A stretch of 7,097 bases of DNA, taken from the NCBI GenBank assembly GCA_002372325.1, contig DFFT01000047.1, forward strand, positions 1-7,097. The letters run 5' to 3'. Made by a program: the position numbers and the translations under genes. This stretch comes from Succinivibrionaceae bacterium UBA3769. GTDB lineage: Bacteria; Pseudomonadota; Gammaproteobacteria; Enterobacterales; Succinivibrionaceae. The notes under the pieces are model-generated. The model saw nothing but the letters and a program-made list of their open reading frames with translations. It searched no databases and had not been told where the DNA came from. Positions 5,685-7,097 of the stretch are shown here, one piece after another. Within the stretch, counting starts at the first letter, position 1, and the number at the start of each line of letters is the position of its first letter.

Positions 5685-5748
5685 AAGCCCCATAAAACTT
5701 ACGCTTCTCCCTGATCATCATCAAAATCAAAAAAACACAATCCTGATG

Positions 5749-6099
5749 CTAATCCTGGCCCAGCAATACAGTATCATCATCCATAATTACTTCCGCAAAA
5801 GGCGTTCTCTCGATTACCCTGCTTTCCAGCAAATCATGCATGTCCGCATATTCGCCCAGTAACTCGTAGTCAGGGTGTACATCAGAACTGCCTTCAATTT
5901 TTTTGTATATGCCAAACATGGCAACTCTTCCATCAGGCAGCACGGTATTCTCCTTATTATACATAGACCAGGTATGGAGCCGGTACTCCGTGCCGTGATA
6001 TGAAAAATCAAGCCCCAGCCAATGCTCGCGTGTCGGCCACCATTCCCCGACATACTGGGAGGTAAACTCCTCAAGCGATTTGTATTCATTCTTTCTCAT
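5749..6099 (-). CDS. Unrecognised acidic 116-aa protein
   Basis: I do not recognise a named family. The protein is soluble-looking, with no signal peptide or membrane segment. It is rich in aromatic and acidic residues: GEWWPTREHWLGLDFSYHG at about residues 18-36, LHTWSMYNKENTVLPDGR near 41-58, and an acidic end AEVIMDDDTVLLGQD. The conserved-looking core FSYHGxEYRLHT...MYNKENTxLPDGRxAMFGIY resembles a compact single-domain fold. Codon use is not obviously biased and the frame is clean, so it is probably a real gene. The ATG at 6099 has no good ribosome-binding site. It converges with the ATPase and is separated from the upstream TerB-like gene by a terminator, so it is probably its own transcription unit. 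Small, acidic, stand-alone proteins in such regions are sometimes immunity proteins or anti-toxins, but nothing here proves that. Confidence 0.7.
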   Translation of the reverse strand: MRKNEYKSLEEFTSQYVGEWWPTREHWLGLDFSYHGTEYRLHTWSMYNKENTVLPDGRVAMFGIYKKIEGSSDVHPDYELLGEYADMHDLLESRVIERTPFAEVIMDDDTVLLGQD

Positions 6100-6158
6100 T
6101 TATGTAAACTCGTTTCAGTCACGTTAACGAACAGAGTTCCCTGACAAACAGCAGGAGC

Positions 6159-6195
6159 GCTGCCCTCTTAAAAACAGCAGCCCTCTTACCTCTTA
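6159..6195 (-). repeat. Three short TAAGAGG words and a GCTGC/GCAGC hairpin upstream of the 116-aa gene
   Basis: On the minus strand TAAGAGG occurs three times, at 6189-6195, 6182-6188 and 6164-6170; the last two extend to TAAGAGGGC. GCTGC (6159-6163) and GCAGC (6177-6181) could pair across a 13-base loop. The position, 60-100 bases before the 116-aa start, suits regulatory sites or a structured leader, but chance repetition is possible. Apart from this and the terminator next to it, the 230 bases between 6100 and 6329 hold nothing else I can identify. Confidence 0.3.
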
Positions 6196-6211
6196 AGAAC
6201 GGTATCATTCT

Positions 6212-6266
6212 GAAAATAAAAAACCGGCCGGAGTTCCAGAAATGATCTCTGTTCTCTCCGCCGGTT
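6212..6266 (-). terminator. Intrinsic terminator of the TerB-like gene
   Basis: Reading the minus strand, AACCGGCGGAG (6256-6266) pairs with CTCCGGCCGGTT (6222-6233) with one bulged base, and the stem is followed by TTTTTTATTTT (complement of 6213-6223). It lies about 65 bases after the TerB-like stop codon and separates that gene from the 116-aa gene. Confidence 0.85.
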
Positions 6267-6329
6267 CCGGGTTTCAGGGAATCGGGCGATTTATTCCGCC
6301 GCCTTCCCCTGAGTCTTATCCTGTCAGTA

Positions 6330-6728
6330 TCAGTCGATGATCACAGATATCTCCATCAAAAGACCGTAATAGCGTTCCACCATCTCGGAAAGCTGCTTCA
6401 TAACGCTTTCAGAAACGCCAATGCCCTCTGCCACCTTACGGGCAAATTCTTGCTCCGGCGGAGCAAATTCGCCGTCGGTATAGAGCAATCCCAGAAGCTC
6501 AAACATCACAATCTTCTTGATCCGGGGCTCAGATGCGGCAAATATCTTAATAACCTGATCCAGATCCGCGCAGTTTTTGGGATCCAGGAAAGGAATCTCC
6601 ATCTCCTTGCAGAAATTCTGAAACAGCAGCGTTTCGGAATCGTCAACCACGCCATCGGCATTGGCGGCATGAATGCTTAAACTCATAAAGGCATTCTTCT
6701 CAGTAAGATTAAGCTGATTCAGATACAT
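6330..6728 (-). CDS. TerB-like small all-alpha protein (132 aa)
   Basis: Resembles the TerB/TerB-like family, named after tellurite-resistance TerB: compact helical proteins with two acidic metal-binding loops. Here the loops are ADGVVDDSE (residues 24-32) and TDGEFAPPEQEF (84-95), spaced as in the family, with helices between them and a C-terminal ESVMKQLSEMVERYYGLL helix. Length is close to the usual 120-150 residues. There are no membrane or secretion signals, so it is expected in the cytoplasm. The start is ATG at 6728 with GAGGG at 6738-6742 nine bases upstream. No other ter genes (terC, terD, terZ) are in the window, so a tellurite-resistance role should not be assumed. TerB-like proteins also occur singly in stress and membrane-associated surveillance contexts. 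It is flanked by a terminator on each side, so it is monocistronic. Confidence 0.75.
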   Translation of the reverse strand: MYLNQLNLTEKNAFMSLSIHAANADGVVDDSETLLFQNFCKEMEIPFLDPKNCADLDQVIKIFAASEPRIKKIVMFELLGLLYTDGEFAPPEQEFARKVAEGIGVSESVMKQLSEMVERYYGLLMEISVIID

Positions 6729-6754
6729 AGCTGAATTCCCTCGTTAAGATCTGT

Positions 6755-6785
6755 AAAAAAGAGTCCCGGCCTCATCCCCGGACTC
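6755..6785 (-). terminator. Intrinsic terminator or attenuator just upstream of the TerB-like gene
   Basis: On the minus strand GAGTCCGG (6778-6785) pairs with CCGGGACTC (6761-6769) with one bulged C, followed directly by TTTTTT (complement of 6755-6760). It ends only 27 bases before the TerB-like ATG, inside what would be its leader. It may end an upstream transcript or act as an attenuator. Confidence 0.7.
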
Positions 6786-6954
6786 CCGCAAAACCGGAGC
6801 GCCATCCCTGTTTCCGGGAGGTCTTATCCGGACTTCCCCGCAATACTTACTTGGTTCCCGGTATCACGGCAGGCATTATTCTACTCCGAATCACCCTGCG
6901 GCACATACTTTTCTCGGGATCAGGCCATCCCGCGTTATGAGGTTGCAACGAATT
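6786..6954 (-). other. Gene-free GC-rich stretch, possible structured leader or small RNA on the minus strand
   Basis: No convincing reading frame is present. On the minus strand TAGAAT (complement of 6878-6883) is a plausible -10 box without a clear -35 box. A transcript from about 6871 to 6755 would be roughly 115 bases and end in the hairpin with a T run. It could form CCGGGA (6856-6861) with TCCCGG (6814-6819), or alternatively CTCCCG (6815-6820) with CGGGAG (6783-6788). The second pairing overlaps the terminator 5' arm. I do not recognise a known riboswitch or RNA family. Confidence 0.3.
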
Positions 6955-6958
6955 TCAC

Positions 6959-6981
6959 AAAAAATATTTTGCCGGGCAAAA
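6959..6981 (-). terminator. Intrinsic terminator downstream of the right-edge gene
   Basis: The palindrome TTTTGCCCGGCAAAA (minus strand, 6967-6981) gives a 6-bp stem with a 3-base loop and is followed by TATTTTTTG (complement of 6958-6966). It lies about 60 bases after the stop codon of the partial gene that enters from the right edge. Confidence 0.65.
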
Positions 6982-7041
6982 AGGCGCGCTCCTTAAAAGC
7001 TCGTCCCGGGGATCCCGACCGGAGTTCCCCCGCTCCCGGTA

Positions 7042-7097
7042 TCACTTCCTGACCATCAGGAATTTGCGTTTGGTTTCCGGGATCTCAGAAAATCCGC
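7042..7097 (-). CDS. C-terminal 18 codons of an unidentified gene
   Basis: The minus-strand frame entering from the right edge reads GFSEIPETKRKFLMVRK and stops with TGA at 7044-7042. The GFxEI...KFLMVRK ending looks like a genuine protein tail, and tails of this kind occur in several enzymes including SAM-dependent methyltransferases, but 18 residues do not identify a family. A terminator 60 bases downstream supports a real gene end. It has the same strand and base composition as the TerB-like gene. Confidence 0.5.
   Translation of the reverse strand, partial: GFSEIPETKRKFLMVRK

Noticed and set aside
6856..7045. Direct repeat TCCCGGTATCAC at 6856-6867 and 7034-7045
   Set aside because: The surrounding sequence is only loosely similar and this composition favours such words, so it is probably coincidence or old duplication.
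1..7097. CRISPR array, tRNA, rRNA, integrase or origin of transfer
   Set aside because: No regularly spaced repeats, cloverleaf-like segments, recombinase motifs or recognisable oriT were found on either strand.

Overview
The window looks like an accessory segment of a Gram-negative genome or conjugative element. The left end carries the first two thirds of an F-type TraC/VirB4 conjugation ATPase, a family typical of Proteobacterial plasmids and integrative conjugative elements. traC and the right-hand genes (positions above about 6100) are GC-rich with many CCGGG-like words. The block between 1888 and 5700 is visibly AT-richer, and its toxin-antitoxin genes use many AGA/AGG and ATA codons. 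That block is probably a recent acquisition. I cannot name the species.

Layout, left to right: (1) 1-1640, minus strand, partial traC running off the left edge. (2) 1648-1887, first copy of a direct repeat of about 240 bp that abuts the traC ribosome-binding site. (3) 1998-3466, plus strand, a two-gene toxin-antitoxin operon: an MqsR-like toxin followed by an antitoxin that joins an MqsA/YgiT-type zinc finger, a helix-turn-helix region and a C-terminal Panacea (DUF4065/SocA) domain. (4) 3644-3947, minus strand, a decayed DUF805 membrane-protein gene with two single-base frameshifts, cut off at its 5' end by (5) 3948-4188, the second repeat copy (about 93% identical, same orientation). (6) 4231-5658, plus strand, a stand-alone AAA15/OLD-like ATPase of the kind found in anti-phage systems. 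(7) 5749-6099, minus strand, an unrecognised 116-residue protein. (8) 6330-6728, minus strand, a small TerB-like protein with its own terminator and a possible attenuator leader. (9) 7042-7097, minus strand, the last 18 codons of an unidentified gene followed by a terminator.

The most notable pattern is the repeat. Its left edge falls exactly where traC loses its expected upstream neighbours and where the DUF805 gene is truncated. Its right edge leads, on the same strand, into a toxin-antitoxin operon in one case and a defence-type ATPase in the other. The simplest reading is that a short repeated element seeded insertion or recombination, and that defence cargo accumulated behind each copy. 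No transposase, integrase, tRNA, rRNA or CRISPR array is visible. All functional assignments come from reading the sequence and from remembered family motifs; no database search was run.
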